A stretch of DNA of 64,000 nucleotides from Seriola aureovittata (lineage: Eukaryota; Chordata; Actinopteri; Carangiformes; Carangidae): positions 10,730,236-10,794,235 of the forward strand of contig NC_079380.1 of the NCBI RefSeq assembly GCF_021018895.1, in the 5' to 3' direction. The notes below the pieces were generated by a model that saw only the letters and a list, made by a program, of their open reading frames with translations, did not search any database and was not told where the DNA came from. Positions 1 through 13,315 of the stretch are shown here, piece by piece (the first letter of the stretch is position 1; each line of letters begins with the position of its first letter). Both the position numbers and the translations under genes were made by a program.

Positions 1-1483
1 TGCTTTAATTTTAAAATTCCATGTACCAACATTAAACTATGTGATTTTTAAGTCTTTGGAAACAGCTTACATAGAAAAATTATGTTGATTGCTGAATAAA
101 TACAAATGTTGTCAAAACATGAAAGCTTTCAAAAGAGGTTGAGGTTATGCACTTGCACAGATTCTGAGAACTTTCCATTTAAACTGAAACAGAAAAGCTG
201 AATTTTAAATAAGTAAATAGATATTTTGTTACCCTGTTTTTCAAAAGTCAAATTTGAGTGGCAACTTTAAATTATAAATATTGTGAATTCTAACCAAATA
301 ATTAAAATTCAGCCATTCTGTGGAAAACAAATCCCCACCCATGCTAGTTCATCATAAGACAAGAGCTGTGTTAAAGATTAAGCCTAAACTGGATGCATTT
401 CATTAATACTATGATGCTACACAGCTCTGGCAGTATTTTTCAACAGCACCAATTATCTCTCAAAGCTAGAAACCAGTGAGTGCTGCAAAATTTAATTAAT
501 GGCTGACAATGCACTTTTTCCCAGATGCTTTGCTGACGAAAAGGAGGACTCAAAACAGGCATTATTGTCAGGAGCTTTATATCTTGTCCTTGAGCACTAT
601 GGCACTCAGCATCAGAAAATGAAGGACATTCAGCCATTGCTGTCATCATTTCTTAGAAATCGAGTTGAGTATCTCTTCAGTTTGAAAAAGCTTTTGATTT
701 CAAGAAGCTCTTAATTATTGTTTCAGTAACAGTAAATCAAGTCAGGTGATTTACTCTTCTTTATTGAGTTACAGGACAAACAAAAGGGGTCGTCGGATTT
801 CACATATTTGTAATGGAGGTGATTTAGTTTAATAGTTCCTCAGTCAAATTACAAGGTACGTCATAGATACGTGAGTGCAAAGTTCAGATTTTACATGCAA
901 ATAGGAGGGATTCATTGAGGGAGACACTTTGGCTGTGAGGACATTTGGAACTAAAACATTCGAACATTTGTACTTATTTGTAAATGGAATAGACCAAAAG
1001 TAAAAGTGGCAGACAATTTCAAAAGCATCATTTAGGTCATTTTTTATTTGGCTTTGTTTCACCACTGTTTATCATCATGAAAAGTGGTTGTGTTTTCTCT
1101 GAGTATTGCACTGTGAAATATCATAGGACGAATTCAGCACTCGCAACCAAAATTTACTGAAAATAGTGAAGCTGCGTTCACATGAACGTTTTCTCTGTGC
1201 GAAAAACCTGGAGCCCCTTCTCATTCATTTGAATTGGGGAAGTGTATTTATGCAGGGGGGTGGCACCATGGGGCGTGGGCTGCATTGTGCTGGAAAAAAG
1301 TTGAAAGCTGGTTCAACTTTTTCTGCAGTGTCATGGACGTCATCGGAGAGGGCGCTGCGTTCACCAATCATCTTGATTTCCAGGAAGGAGCTTGTTCATT
1401 GGTGCATCGTTTGTGCTTGTGTATTGCTCTGATCGTGCCTGCATTTTGCCATGTTTCCTCTATTTCACATAGGATCTGTAAAG
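1..1483. other. non-coding stretch, no gene recognised
   Basis: AT-rich sequence without a recognisable exon. The short open frames here (for example 499-714) resemble no protein I know and have no splice context. The part from about 1166 to 1440 is richer in GC and CpG than its surroundings and contains two GCGTTCAC-type motifs. This is reminiscent of dispersed DNA-transposon remnants in fish, but I cannot assign a family. Confidence 0.5.
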
Positions 1484-2162
1484 ATGGCGGACAGTACTCC
1501 TCGTCAGCTCAAGACCAAACATCGACAAACTCCTGCTAGCTACACACCAGGTTTGTCATTATAAGACATTACGGTTATGGGTTGGGCAGGGTTAGGGTAT
1601 AGGCAAAAAGGCAATGCTCTTTTAAATTATATCCTTGGTATTGATCGTTTTTTGCAGCACAGTAAAGTGAAAAACTCATTATCCATTATGAAAATGAACA
1701 ATATATTGTTTTAAAACCAACACAACATCTTTAGTAGTGAACTACCTATCTATTTTCAGAGGACAAGGAAATACGACTCTGTGTACTGTGCTGTGTACAA
1801 CAGGTACGAGCATCCCTTTCCTTCTGACACTACATTTTCTCAACCGTTGAATTTCCGTATTCCTACACATAAACACACTTATGCCGCGCACTGTTTACAC
1901 AGCAGATCAGCTGTTTGAGTCAGACAGGGCTCTTTAGTGGTTTTGACTGAGATATAGCAGTGAAAATATTCAAAATATAGTATACACTTGAAATGATATT
2001 GGTTTTTTAGGTTGGCTTTTTTTTTTTTTCAAGACGCTAAAACATATTTTTTCTTTGTCCCAATTTCACAGCAGTACATTGCTCAGCTTCTGGACCGTTA
2101 CTCCTGGCTGCTTCTCTTTTCTCTTCTTCTTCCGGGAGTGCGCCGACCTGAATCTACTACAG
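1484..2162 (+). CDS. candidate 5' exons of an unrecognised plus-strand gene
   Basis: Three short segments can be joined into one open reading frame. Segment 1 is 1484-1550 (ATG to CCAG, donor gtttgt). Segment 2 is 1760-1803 (acceptor after ttttcag, donor gtacga). Segment 3 is 2072-2162 (acceptor after tttcacag, donor gtaaca). The phases agree (1, 0, 1), and the product begins MADSTPRQLKTKHRQTPASY. Segment 3 has a leucine-rich hydrophobic stretch. The start sits in AAGATGGCGGAC, the sequence typical of housekeeping promoters with a YY1 site over the first codon. Segment 3 has tandem NAG acceptors (CAG/CAG), so one glutamine may be optional. The continuation after 2162 is uncertain. Reading on unspliced gives an open frame to 2437, and a phase-compatible acceptor at about 2311 also leads into that frame. 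I do not recognise the product. Chance assembly is a real alternative. Confidence 0.33.
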
Positions 2163-4054
2163 GTAACACACTGGCTATATGGCTCATACAACCCCAAATA
2201 ACCCGGACTTTCACTTTAACATGTTCTCACTGTGGTACATGGCCACAAGCATTGCTCATTGTTGCATTCTGCTGTTTATCAAGAAACTGTGAAACTGTTG
2301 CCGAAATGACCTTTCCAGAGTTGTACTTCGTTGCCGTCAAGAAGTACAAAGAAGTACATAGTTGTGCAGATGCTTGGCGTTCTGTCAGTCTTTTAAGTTG
2401 GAATTTGTGGTTGGTATTTTGGTGGTTGTGTGGTTAGCAGCATGGCTAATTAAAACATTGTGGAGACTTCTTTGTACTCACACTCAAATTTGTCAATGTG
2501 CAGTACAGATGCTACCCATGTGGCATGCCGACACAGACCCCTGGGTGATTAGCTGCACTGCATGTGTTTTTTTTTTTTCTGTGTGAAGATAAAGTTAAAG
2601 GGAAGAAACATTTTCATTTATTAACTAGTTTTATTTGATATAGGTTGGAGAAGGCCCACGTTGTGTCCATGTTAGGGTTTGGATGTCCCAATCCTGGAAA
2701 AGGAGGTGGGATTTGTATTCAGCATGAGAGGAAACTCTGTCTGGGAGGCTCAATTGAGGGCAAGAGAAGCTAATGAGCTCTTTTCACAAGGAGAAAATGC
2801 AGGCTGCCAAAATGTGTTCCCTCCCTCTATGTTCCAGAAAAATTTTACTATGATGAAATGCCTTTGTGGGCTCGGGGAAACAGATTCTGAGAGAGATACA
2901 ATATTTTGCATGACACCAGCCGGTGTCTGTACATGGAAGGGGTCATACGTTCGGCTTTACTTTGGTCCTGGTTACTTTTTCTTCCATTTGTGCAGTGAGC
3001 TGAAAATAATGCATGAACCACATGTGAGTCAACCTAACAAGTGAACAGTATAGAATTTTGAGTTGAGAACACATGAATAGTGGATAAATGTACACGTCAG
3101 CGTTTTCAGTCAGCAGGGAATTTTTTTAGCAACAGATGATGATGGTGGTGTATTCCTTACATCATGAATAGAAGTGATAACACTGCAAGCAAAAATCTGT
3201 ATTATACTCCATTCTTAATATATAATAGGATTTTATATAGGGGAATATAATAGAAAAAATAATAACGAGACATTCCTTTACATTTAAATCACAAACTACC
3301 TGTTTGCTTACCAGTATATATCACGAAAGGATGTTAATAATTTATTTAACTTTCTTGTTTTATCTTAATGTGAGGGCTACAGGTCGGCCTTTTACAAGCA
3401 TACAAATAGTTTATTTCACATGTATTTGTGTCTTGAAACATCAAATAAATGACAGAAAATATATAGGACAAAGAAAGTGTATATTCTTTGCCAGACAGGT
3501 GCAGTTATTCTTCATGTTATGATTGTGTTATAATTGTGACAGCTGTTTACCATAGCTGTGGAGAGAAAGTAGCAATGCCAAAGGGCAGCTTAGAGAAAAG
3601 GTAAATCAGAGCAAGATGAGAAGTTTATCTTCTCCCCCGTCAACGTGCTTCCCGCCATCGGGGATGAATGGGCTTCTTTAAATAGCTCTGATTAATTAGA
3701 GGTTTTAATTGGAAGGGTGTTGGTGGCAGCCGCTGTCTCTCTCTCTTCTCAACCAGTCATTTAGGGGAGTGGTGCCCATGTCAAAAGGACACCTGGCACT
3801 GGCTGATTCAATGCCATCAGCCGCTGTGCTCAGCCTCTGCTACAGCGACGTGACAAAAGCCTGAGCCACTGCTTCGCCTTCTTTGTGTGGGTGTCAGTGA
3901 CATGCAGCAGTGTTTGCTGTGAGTGCCTGCATGCCGTCTCTCAAACACTAGCTTTGCTTTTCTCCCCTTTTCTCCCCCTTTTTTTTTTTTTCCTTTTGCT
4001 CTTTCTCCTCTGTTGCATCACCGCCCCTTTCTTCTATAGAGTGAGTGATTAACG
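2163..4054. other. non-coding stretch with a possible conserved element
   Basis: No supported exon apart from a possible continuation of the frame ending at 2437. The frame at 2679-3044 has no recognisable motif or splice context. The stretch 3600-3850 contains homeodomain-type AT cores (TTAATTAGAGG at about 3692) among GC-richer blocks. That is the texture of vertebrate conserved enhancers, but conservation cannot be measured here. Poly(T) runs lie near 3980. Confidence 0.4.
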
Positions 4055-4076
4055 CCCCCCCCCCCCCCCCCCCCCC
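4055..4076. repeat. poly(C) run of 22 bases
   Basis: Uninterrupted run of 22 cytosines (guanines on the minus strand), just downstream of a pyrimidine-rich poly(T) block at 3960-4010. Its length is likely to vary between individuals and reads. Confidence 0.95.
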
Positions 4077-6216
4077 TATATTCTCTACTCCCTTGGGCTC
4101 TGTCTTATTGTTTCTTGCATTGTTTTGCGTCACTGTGGGCGCCGCGTACAGTACCTCCATTCACCGTTTATCAAGGATTTCTTGTTCCCCCATTAATAAT
4201 ATTGTCATGTGGCGATGTGCGATTTGCAAACGACTTGTATATTTGAATACTCTTTCTGGGGAACTGTAAGAGATGACAATTTGCTTCTGTGAGAACGTCG
4301 GTCTTGTTTTCAGCCAAGGCAAACACACAGCTGTGCGTCCTACCTGAGCCAACATGCACTCTCTGTCGCAACCCTCTTGTCTGTTAGCCATGATTGCAGT
4401 CTTGCTGCTTCTGCTCATTACTGATACAAATGAGCAAAATGAATAATAAGCATTCCGTAATTAACAATGATTTGTTTCTGAACATTCTTGAAAACAGCTC
4501 ATAAGATCTCAATGAATTTTCCACGAATTCAAGTGTCGTGTGTCGTGTGTATGTGCATATATATACTAGGTGCTAGTATAGATGCTATACTAGATACTCA
4601 AGTAGGAAGTAATAAGGGTTTTTTGAAATTTTTATTCAATTCCAGATTCATGTATTTATTTCTCAAATGAAGTAATGTTATATTGTTTTTTCACTGCTTT
4701 AAATGTTTTGGTTTTTTTGAAACTCTGAAAGTACACACTCGGCCAAGTGAGTGACATTGCTTGGCCTTTCCCACCTTCTGTAGCCTGCTTAGGTATTCAC
4801 AGTAGCCCCTGGTGATTGATGAGTGGGCAAGGGGAGAGGGAATCTATCCCCAGGTTACAGCGTGGCCCCGGTGATGGATGGCCCCTTAGAGGTCTTACCA
4901 GAACTGATGGGTCATGGGCCACAGAGAGCCCAGAGCTGGGAGTAAGGAGACCGATCAGGGATGGAGAAGGAAGATGCAGAGACATAGGTGGAAGTATGGG
5001 GGGGTGAAAAGCAAAATGTATTTGTGTGTGAATGCAGTGATTTGTTGAGCAATTTTCTTCCTTCCCCTTAAGATGAGCTCTATGAGAATCGTTATCGGGT
5101 TCATGGCCTGCTCCACATGCAGCAGTAACACATGCCAGAAATAGCTTTTTCTTATGCTCAGGTAGCTTAATTTCTTCAAGTTGAGTCTTCTAGAAGAAAC
5201 TTTTCTCTTAAGCTTTATTCAAATATTCCAACTCTACAAGGATTAGCTGAACATAACCCCTAACCACGTTCAACTTTATCCATTCATAACCTTCGTTGCT
5301 GGAGAGTCAGTGGATGCAGTTCACTGATATCTGGCACAGATCATGCTTGAAATATCTAACATAAAAATATTACATTGAAACTTGAATGATGACCTCTTCT
5401 GTGTGGAGGAGAATCAAGTCACATGTCGCCATGTGATGGTGCCAAACTGTAGATGAGTACTGCTCGAATGCTGGTAGATAGGTTGGCTCCCACTTTTATT
5501 CCCCCTCACTGTTTTTGCATTCTCTCCAGGTACACTCACATCATTGAGAATAAAGTCAATGTGCTTTTTTCACTGTGTGACAGCTTGAATGTCAACATCA
5601 CCCTAAACAAGGTTTTGTATGGGAGACAGACTGCTGCTCTTGTAATCTGTTGGTGTACCACCTTCCTGGGACACATATTTGATCATCCTCCTGCAGTGAA
5701 TTAACTGGAAATCAATCAAGATGATGCACAGGGAGTACGGAGAAACTGACAGAAAATAATATAATCTGTGTTTTTTATTATCACAGGAGATGCGGGAGAC
5801 GCTCCTGAGGGCTGGCGGTGATTTGGGGAAAATATCATGTCTGACAGGTTTAGCCCTGTGAACGTGGAAGTTAAGCTCATATTAGGCTTGGTTTTCTGAT
5901 GTGGACGTTTTTCATAAACAAGTAATAAATACTTCTGCATTGGCCTTGTGCATTTAAAGCAAAAGTGATCATCAACTATTCTCTCAATGCAGCAAATATG
6001 GTAATGAATCTCTCAAGAAACTTTGTAATGCTCTTTTGCTCCCTAGGCTGTTGAAGAGATTCATTACTATATCGCTGCACAACAGCAAACTTGGCCAGCT
6101 TCCATGCAGCCATAAAAGGTGCAAACAATGGCTTCCTTTATGACTATCCCCTATTTTTTTTTTTATTTAAATATGAACAAGGCCATCACACAACCCTATG
6201 CTACACATTCAGCCTG

Positions 6217-6217
<1 letters not shown>
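4077..6217. other. non-coding stretch
   Basis: No exon, RNA gene or recognisable transposon. All open frames are short and lack splice context or known motifs. Confidence 0.5.
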
Positions 6218-6252
<35 letters not shown>

Positions 6253-6298
6253 ACATACACACACATACACACATACACACAAAAACACATACACACAC
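6218..6298. repeat. (CA)n / (CACATA)n microsatellite
   Basis: Pure CA dinucleotides at the left pass into CA blocks interrupted by ATAC units at the right. The open frames that encode His-Thr runs here are products of the repeat, not genes. Confidence 0.95.
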
Positions 6299-9200
6299 GA
6301 AGAAGTAAAAGAAAATAAAAAAAAAAAGCACCTGTCATTTGCTCTATGTATGTGCCAGAGGGCCACACTGAGGCAATATGCCACCCAGTAGTATCCACTA
6401 CGGTGGGCTGCAGTAAATTGGCATGGATTAAATGTCAACTTTAGAGCAGATTCATCCTCACTGGAGCTACAGTCGCTTTATATGAGGACAAGTCAGATAG
6501 CTCAGCACATAATCTTTATGTATGTGAAGACAATTGGACAGATATGAAGGAACACAGATGGACACTAAAGGCAAGACTTGATTAATGCAGTAGGCCTATC
6601 AGTTGAAAACAGCTCTGCTGCTGGTGTTTTGGACCATTCCAGGCAGTTTCAGTGTGCACTGAGTATTGGGGGAAATATCACCGCCTAATGAGACCCCTAA
6701 AATAGACACATCAAAATAGTACTGAGATGGTAAACTTGCCGTTTACTAGCACAATCCCAGTTGGGAATTTGCCTTTTTCAGCACTGTGAGACATGAAGTA
6801 TATAACAGTCTGCACTCAAGCACAGCAGTGTGTTAAATACAATTTAGACCTCTGCTGTCAGCCGCCTGTTTTCACTTAATCGAAGCCTGCTCTTGGACTT
6901 CATTCTGCAGATGCAGTGGCCCAGATCTTTGCCTTTTGGCTAAATGTATTTTTCACATCATGTCCAATGCAGCCACCTCTCTCAGCTCTCATAATATCTC
7001 CATCATGTCCTCAGACTAGCAGGGACTGCAGTGCAGTAGTGGCATTCAGCACATAAAGGCACAATTAGATTAAACACTGTTTGGATTACAGGAATGCGTT
7101 TCCTCCCGGGCTGTGTTTCAACCAAATCAGAAAGCAGAGCGAATGGCTCACCAGCAGGAGAGCATGAGGGTGTAAGTGTGTGTGTGTATGTGTGTATGTG
7201 TGTGCGTGCTTGGGTGTGCATGTGTGAAGAATTTTGAGAACGCTGTTCCTGTTCGTTCGTTCGCCCAAGGGCTGAGTGATTTTCCCATGTGAACAGCAAT
7301 TAAACAAGTCTCTAGTGAAGGAATCAGATGAAACCCCACAACGTGAGAACCTGAATCATGCTGTATCTTTATAACCCTAGGCTGGCACTGTAGGTGTCTC
7401 TTGAGGAAGACTTGGTATTCCTCTTCTTTTAAAAAGCTTTGTAAATGTTGCTTGTACTTTCTCTTGTGTGATTGCTTAAAGTGGCTACAATATGATTTAC
7501 AAGCACACTGGCCCCCTTTTGGAAAGTTTGCTTTTGTATTTTAATTCAACAGAGACCTTTGCGCCGTGCCGGTTCAACAAGCAACTGCTGAAATAGCTAA
7601 TTGGCTTTTCTGTTAGTATATACTGTGCTCTCCCACCTCTAGTCAGACCCCCAGACATGCTGCTGTTCCATTATCATGCTCATACATGGGTATGCAGGGA
7701 CGCATGATACATACAGAAAGCACAAGATGTGTGGCTGCCCAGAGGCCCGAAGAACCATTACTGCCCTGTTCAAAAAACATTAAAACCAACTTAGCATAAG
7801 CGTGTGAGCAGTGAGCCATCAATCATTTACCTCCCTACGCAGTTCCTACTACCTCGTGCATTACAGATTTTTAATATCTTCAACCTCTCTTGTTTTTTGC
7901 TGAGCTTGGACTCCATCAAAGGTTGTGGCAGTGGCAAAAATGTCCTGATGCAGATTTAGGTTGCAGTTGTGATGACATGGAAAACAGGGTGCAGATTTTT
8001 TTTTTTTCTTTTTCTTTTTTAATCGCTGAAGAGGACAGAGCAGCATGTGTCTTGGGATTGCTGGTTTGCCTGGCAGGCAACCAGGCAAGTGATGGGGGCT
8101 TGGGATGAAGCAAGCTGGACAAAATGGTTGTACTTGTGCCCCCCTCTGTGCTTGGACGCTGATGGACGACTGCCCAGAACTAAGTTGTTTGCTGGGAATG
8201 GGGGGTTTGGAGTAAGAGCACGACACTTGTTCAAAGCAAGGGGGATGGTGGGGCTGTTTTCTTTTTTTTTTTTTTTTTTGTAATGAACACAGAGAGCAAT
8301 CATAAAACACAAACTGCTTGGCAAGCTGGGCGCTGAAATGCTTCAAAACCTAATCATTACTTTTAGAAGGCAGAATGTGAAATCATTGAGCTGTGTCACA
8401 CTCTGGTTCACAGACTTTTGTCAACTTTCTCTCTCGCCACTTGAGATGCCACCGGCACCTGTCAGCAGCCACTTAGTTCCTCTGGATGGGCAGCAGATTT
8501 ATAATACACCTGCCTTCGCCGGCTTGACTTCTATGATGTGAACTACCCGCTGCAGTCATTTGGCAGTAAACCAGAAAAGGTACTGCAGTGGCAGAGATGT
8601 TCCATTGAGGTGGCTGGTAATTGATGTATGGCTTCAGCCATGTTAGGGCTGTGTAGCGGAGAAGAGGGAAGCAATTTGTGGCTCGGCTAGGGGCCCTCTC
8701 AGCAGCTTCAGCAAGCACTCCAATTTCCCTTTCATTCTGCCCAGGCTTTTGTCTGAGGATAAACGGCAAGCTGTGAATTTCCACTGATCACATGGGCTCT
8801 CTGTTACTCACACACACTCATGGATGGATAGGGCTTTTTGGCCTCTTCAAAAGGTTGTTTTCAAGGCAGAGTGGAATCCTTACTTGTGATGCGCGAGCAG
8901 GACGTACCATGCACACACAGCAGAGGGAGAAAAAGGGTGTGTTTGGGGTTTTTGTTTTTAGCGGCCAATTTGATTGAGGGGATGTTTGGGCTGACAGAAG
9001 AAGGGAGGAGAATGAGTTGGTTGCATTTTCGGCTTTCAGTTGCATACTGAAGTGTTCCCATGTGTACTTCTATATAAATATTCATCTTTCTCAGTGTTGT
9101 GCATCAGCGGCTGAAACACTTTCATCTATCTACATTTGCAGTTTCAGAAAATAGATCACTGTTGGGTTGTGAGCAGCGTAACAGTGTTAGCAGAAGAATT

Positions 9201-11775
9201 AACTTCGTTAGGATCAACTGTGAGGTGGTTATTATTTATAGAGTAGTTAGACACATGCCACTATTTATTGTAAGAAAATCCAGGGAGGCGTACAGAATGG
9301 ATGACAAGTTATATCTATTTGATTTAATCAGATATGTCTTTGCTGTACAATGTTTACCAGCCATAAACATTCTTCCATATCACTGAACAGGCTATGGAAG
9401 TTACGTTTTCCAAGTGAAAATGCAGTTTTGCTTCCCATATATGTGCACAGTCGTATAGCAGCATTAAAATTAGAATTACAATTGAATTTTTATTTTCATT
9501 AAATATATTTAGAAATGCAGCCAATCACAGCTGAAAAGGAGATTGAAATTTCTCTTAGTGCTTGCAGCTGTTTATTTTGCACCCAGGGCCTCTGCTGGAG
9601 GTTAATGCAACAAGACCTGTTTTGCCTTGAGGTGACAAATTAGTGCGGTGCGGATGGCGGAGGAATACTTTAAAGCCTCCCTGCAGGAGTGTGGCTTTTT
9701 AACGTATTGGTACACACATGTACGAATAGTGCTCAGCGGTAAGCGACCGGCTTGGCAGTACGTGTCAAAAATGAACAGATCAAGATAAACATGTAAAACT
9801 GGAAACGTAATGCGTTTTCATTTATAGACTTCAGCATTATATAATCATGTGATGAAAGTAAAGAAGTTGTTAAATTATGTATTGGCATTCCGTTTCATTT
9901 TTAAATACATACAAACAAAAAAGCCAATTCAGTTTTAATTTTGGTAGAAATGACTGTTTCTTTTCAAACTGCGAATTGAAATAATGGATTACATTTCATT
10001 TTGATTTACTTCCATCCATTTTGCAATAATATGATGAAGTGCATCTTATGCATTTGAATATATACAGTAGTTGCTTTTTTCCCTACACTGCATACAGTAT
10101 AGGATAATGATTTTGCTGCATCTGATGCTTCATCATAAGCACTTACTACTGATGAAAAGCCTTGTCGGTGTTTATCTTGCCTACTACCTTCACTTTTCAG
10201 TTATTGCAAGGAAATTAAACATGCCTGTCAGATTCTGTTTCCAATGAGGTCCATCATGTTATAACAAACAAGGTTGGACATTTTTCTCTCCCATGCTATT
10301 TATCTCGCACACACAAACACACACACACACGCATGCATTCTAGTTTCTGCTGTTTCTGCCTCACTGCAATTCTTCTTTGTCTTCCTCTCTACATAGACTA
10401 CATCATTTCCCCCCAGACTATTCCTTGTGATAACTGTAACAATGATAAAAGTGATGATAAAAGAAAAAAAAGTTACACTGACTGAAATACTCAAAATACT
10501 CCTCAAAGCTTTACTTCCTGCAATTTCCTGTATTTTTAGTCTACTGCGATTTAGTTTCCTGCTCCTGTGGTAATACTTGCCCCTCCCAGCTGACTGTGGT
10601 TTCCGTGGTGATACTGCTCTTGCCAGTGCTTACTCAGAAATATACCGGCTAATGTTGAGTTTAGTAAAAAAAAGAAGAAAAATAAAATGGAGCCCTGAAG
10701 CCCTGGGTACTGGGACTGCTGTCTAAATAGTCCAGCTGAAATTAGGTGAATTATTGTGGCACGTCTGGAAAACCTCTTGACATTAATTAAACAACCCTCT
10801 GCTGAAAGTAACTCCTGATTATCCTGTAAATTAATCCATAAACCCATATGCAAATTTGTCTTGTCTTGTCTTGTCTTGTCGTGCCTTCATTTTCTTAACT
10901 GGCACTGCTTTTGCCGATGGTTTGGAGAGCCCTCCTCTACATCATTCATTCATAATGCATGAGCCGGATCATATCGGTTAGTGATCAAAATTCCTATTTT
11001 TCTGCTCTCTTCCTTCAAAGTCCAGATTTTCCTCTATTATTCTCATATATTCTCCCAATGGACACACACACGCACACACAGATTAAATATAGCATATGTT
11101 TTAAAATTTTTTAGTGCAGGAAGTTATCAGCTATTTTGTCAGTGCGAGTGCCCTTTTCATACTGTGCTATTGTGCCAATCTTCTATTAGATAAGACGTGC
11201 ACTGACAGGATAGGCACTATGACTGTGAAAAGCAGTCACAGTTTAAATATAGAGACCATACAAGTGTTTTTCTTTAAAAGTGTCAAGGTTGCTATTAAAA
11301 CAATTTTTCCGAGCCAGGGATTAAATGTTTATGTCTAGAAACAACTAATTAATATTCAAGGTTTGCAATAGTAAATGGATGTTACTGTAATTATGTCGGA
11401 GGAATGTGCTCGTGCACTCAATTTAAATATTATCTCAATTAATTCAGTCAAATCTGATGTAATATCACATAAGCAAGTGACCAGTTAAGATAAAGCCTAC
11501 GTCGCAGGATATTATGTGCAGGCTTCAAATCAGTCTTGTATCTCTTGATAGAAATAAATGAAGACAAGGCGTGGTTAAGATGGATTACTTATCTCAAGCA
11601 AGGCTCGTGTCTCTGCAGTGTGTTTTGACATCACGGTTAAATGAATGGAGACCAATAGCTGTCCGGAAGGAGGATAAAACATAGGCCTACGGAAAAATCG
11701 AACAAGTTGTGATGTGCCTTGAAGACTGACCGGCAGTGATGGACAAAACACTGACGGACGAAACACTGGTGTTGT

Positions 11776-11817
<42 letters not shown>

Positions 11818-13315
11818 ATTTTTTTTTTATGACGTGACTCAGTTAACAGAGACTCTGAACAACAGTCTTCACCATGTCTTGAGTTCAGGAGTCACTGCGT
11901 TGTGAGGAGGTGTTCATGACAGATTTTCCCACCCGCTGTCTGACTGCTCTTGGCCCTCCTTCATTATGGGTCTTCTGAATATGCAGGGGCTGTTAAGAAG
12001 ACTTGTACCTCTTGTAACCACACAGCCCAAGAGCTGCTCAGGGAGTCATAAAGGACCGAGCGAGAGGAGACGCTGAATAGCAATGGATGAGCAAGTGCAG
12101 CAAAGGGACCTCTGAGCTAGTGAATATGTGTGCGTGTGTGTGTGGACTACTGTGATGTGAATAATAACTCTTTTTCGTTCACCAGTGGCCCTGAGTGTCG
12201 GAGAAGTCACCGCAAATCCTCATTTTTGCAGACAAAGCACAATGCCAAGGGGGGAAGAAATGAGTTTTCTTTTAAAGCTTTGTCTCATTCAAAAGAATAC
12301 ATTCCTCTCCATCTTAGGTGACTGCACACAGCTTGGCTATCTAGCCGCACTGACAATATGTGGAGACCGTCTCCCAGTTTTTACAGCCTGACTTATAATG
12401 CAGCGTTGTTACGGTGGCAGTTTTTACACCAACTCAGAGTTTGCGCTCAGGGTTTTGTGTACACATCGTCTGGACCAAAGTGGGTCTATATTATATCCAC
12501 ATTTTTATCCAGTCAACCCTAAACTTTGAAATAGCATTTCCTCAATACTGTCTCTTACTTTGACAACACATAATCCAGCTATATTTACTTCGTGTTCTCT
12601 TCTAAAAGCCAGTTGTGTGGTGTTGCTTTGAGCTGTCGCTAATTGAGATTTAAAACAATTTCAAACATGTCAGCAATTTGTGTATTTATTTAGACACATA
12701 CAGTTATAGTAGCCTTATGGAAGGCAACCTGAAATGCATACATTTCCACTAGGTCTGAACTGTGATTTCTCCTGCTGTTTTCTTCCTGGAGAATATCTCA
12801 GTCTCTCCTTTTCTGCAGTAAATGAATTCTCTCACATCTCAGCACCGGTCTCTAAATTAATTGATTTTTATAAGAGGCAAGGAGGTTTCAGGATGAAATA
12901 AGACAAGGGCACAAATCCAAGAAAACGTTCAGGGGAAAAATAACAGGTCACAAACAACTGCTTAGTTTGAAATGGTGAGAATTAAACTTTACAGAGCGTG
13001 AGTGTTGGTCCCTCTGTACCCGCGATGGTCGCTTTAGGAACGAGGACATCAAGCATCCTCCAAAAAAAAAACCAAATTGCTGTGAAAAGTCTCAACCGCA
13101 GCTCAATCACAAGGCTTTCCGCGGGTGTAATTTGGTGGCGCACATGAGTCAGCAATTTAACTGACTCTCACACTGTCAACAATGTACAGTAATTCTTGTC
13201 TGCTGACCCTCTGTTTCTCCCTCTCCTCTCACCCCTCTTTCTCCATGCACATATATGAACACCTATATGAACACATACCTACTAACAAATGCACACTAAC
13301 ACGCACGGACACATA
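6299..13315. other. non-coding stretch with minor simple repeats
   Basis: No gene recognised. Small repeats are a TG-rich block with TATG interruptions (7175-7222), five TCTTG-type pentanucleotides (about 10855-10880), a (TA)n run (11784-11811), short CA runs (about 10309-10330), and poly(T)/poly(A) runs at 7997-8020 and 8261-8279. The segment 9540-9690 mixes AT homeodomain-type cores with GC-rich blocks and might be a regulatory element, without further support. Confidence 0.45.

Noticed and set aside
2679..3044. 121-codon plus-strand frame
   Set aside because: Starts at a non-ATG codon, no motif, no splice context, and no convincing link to the exon candidates upstream.
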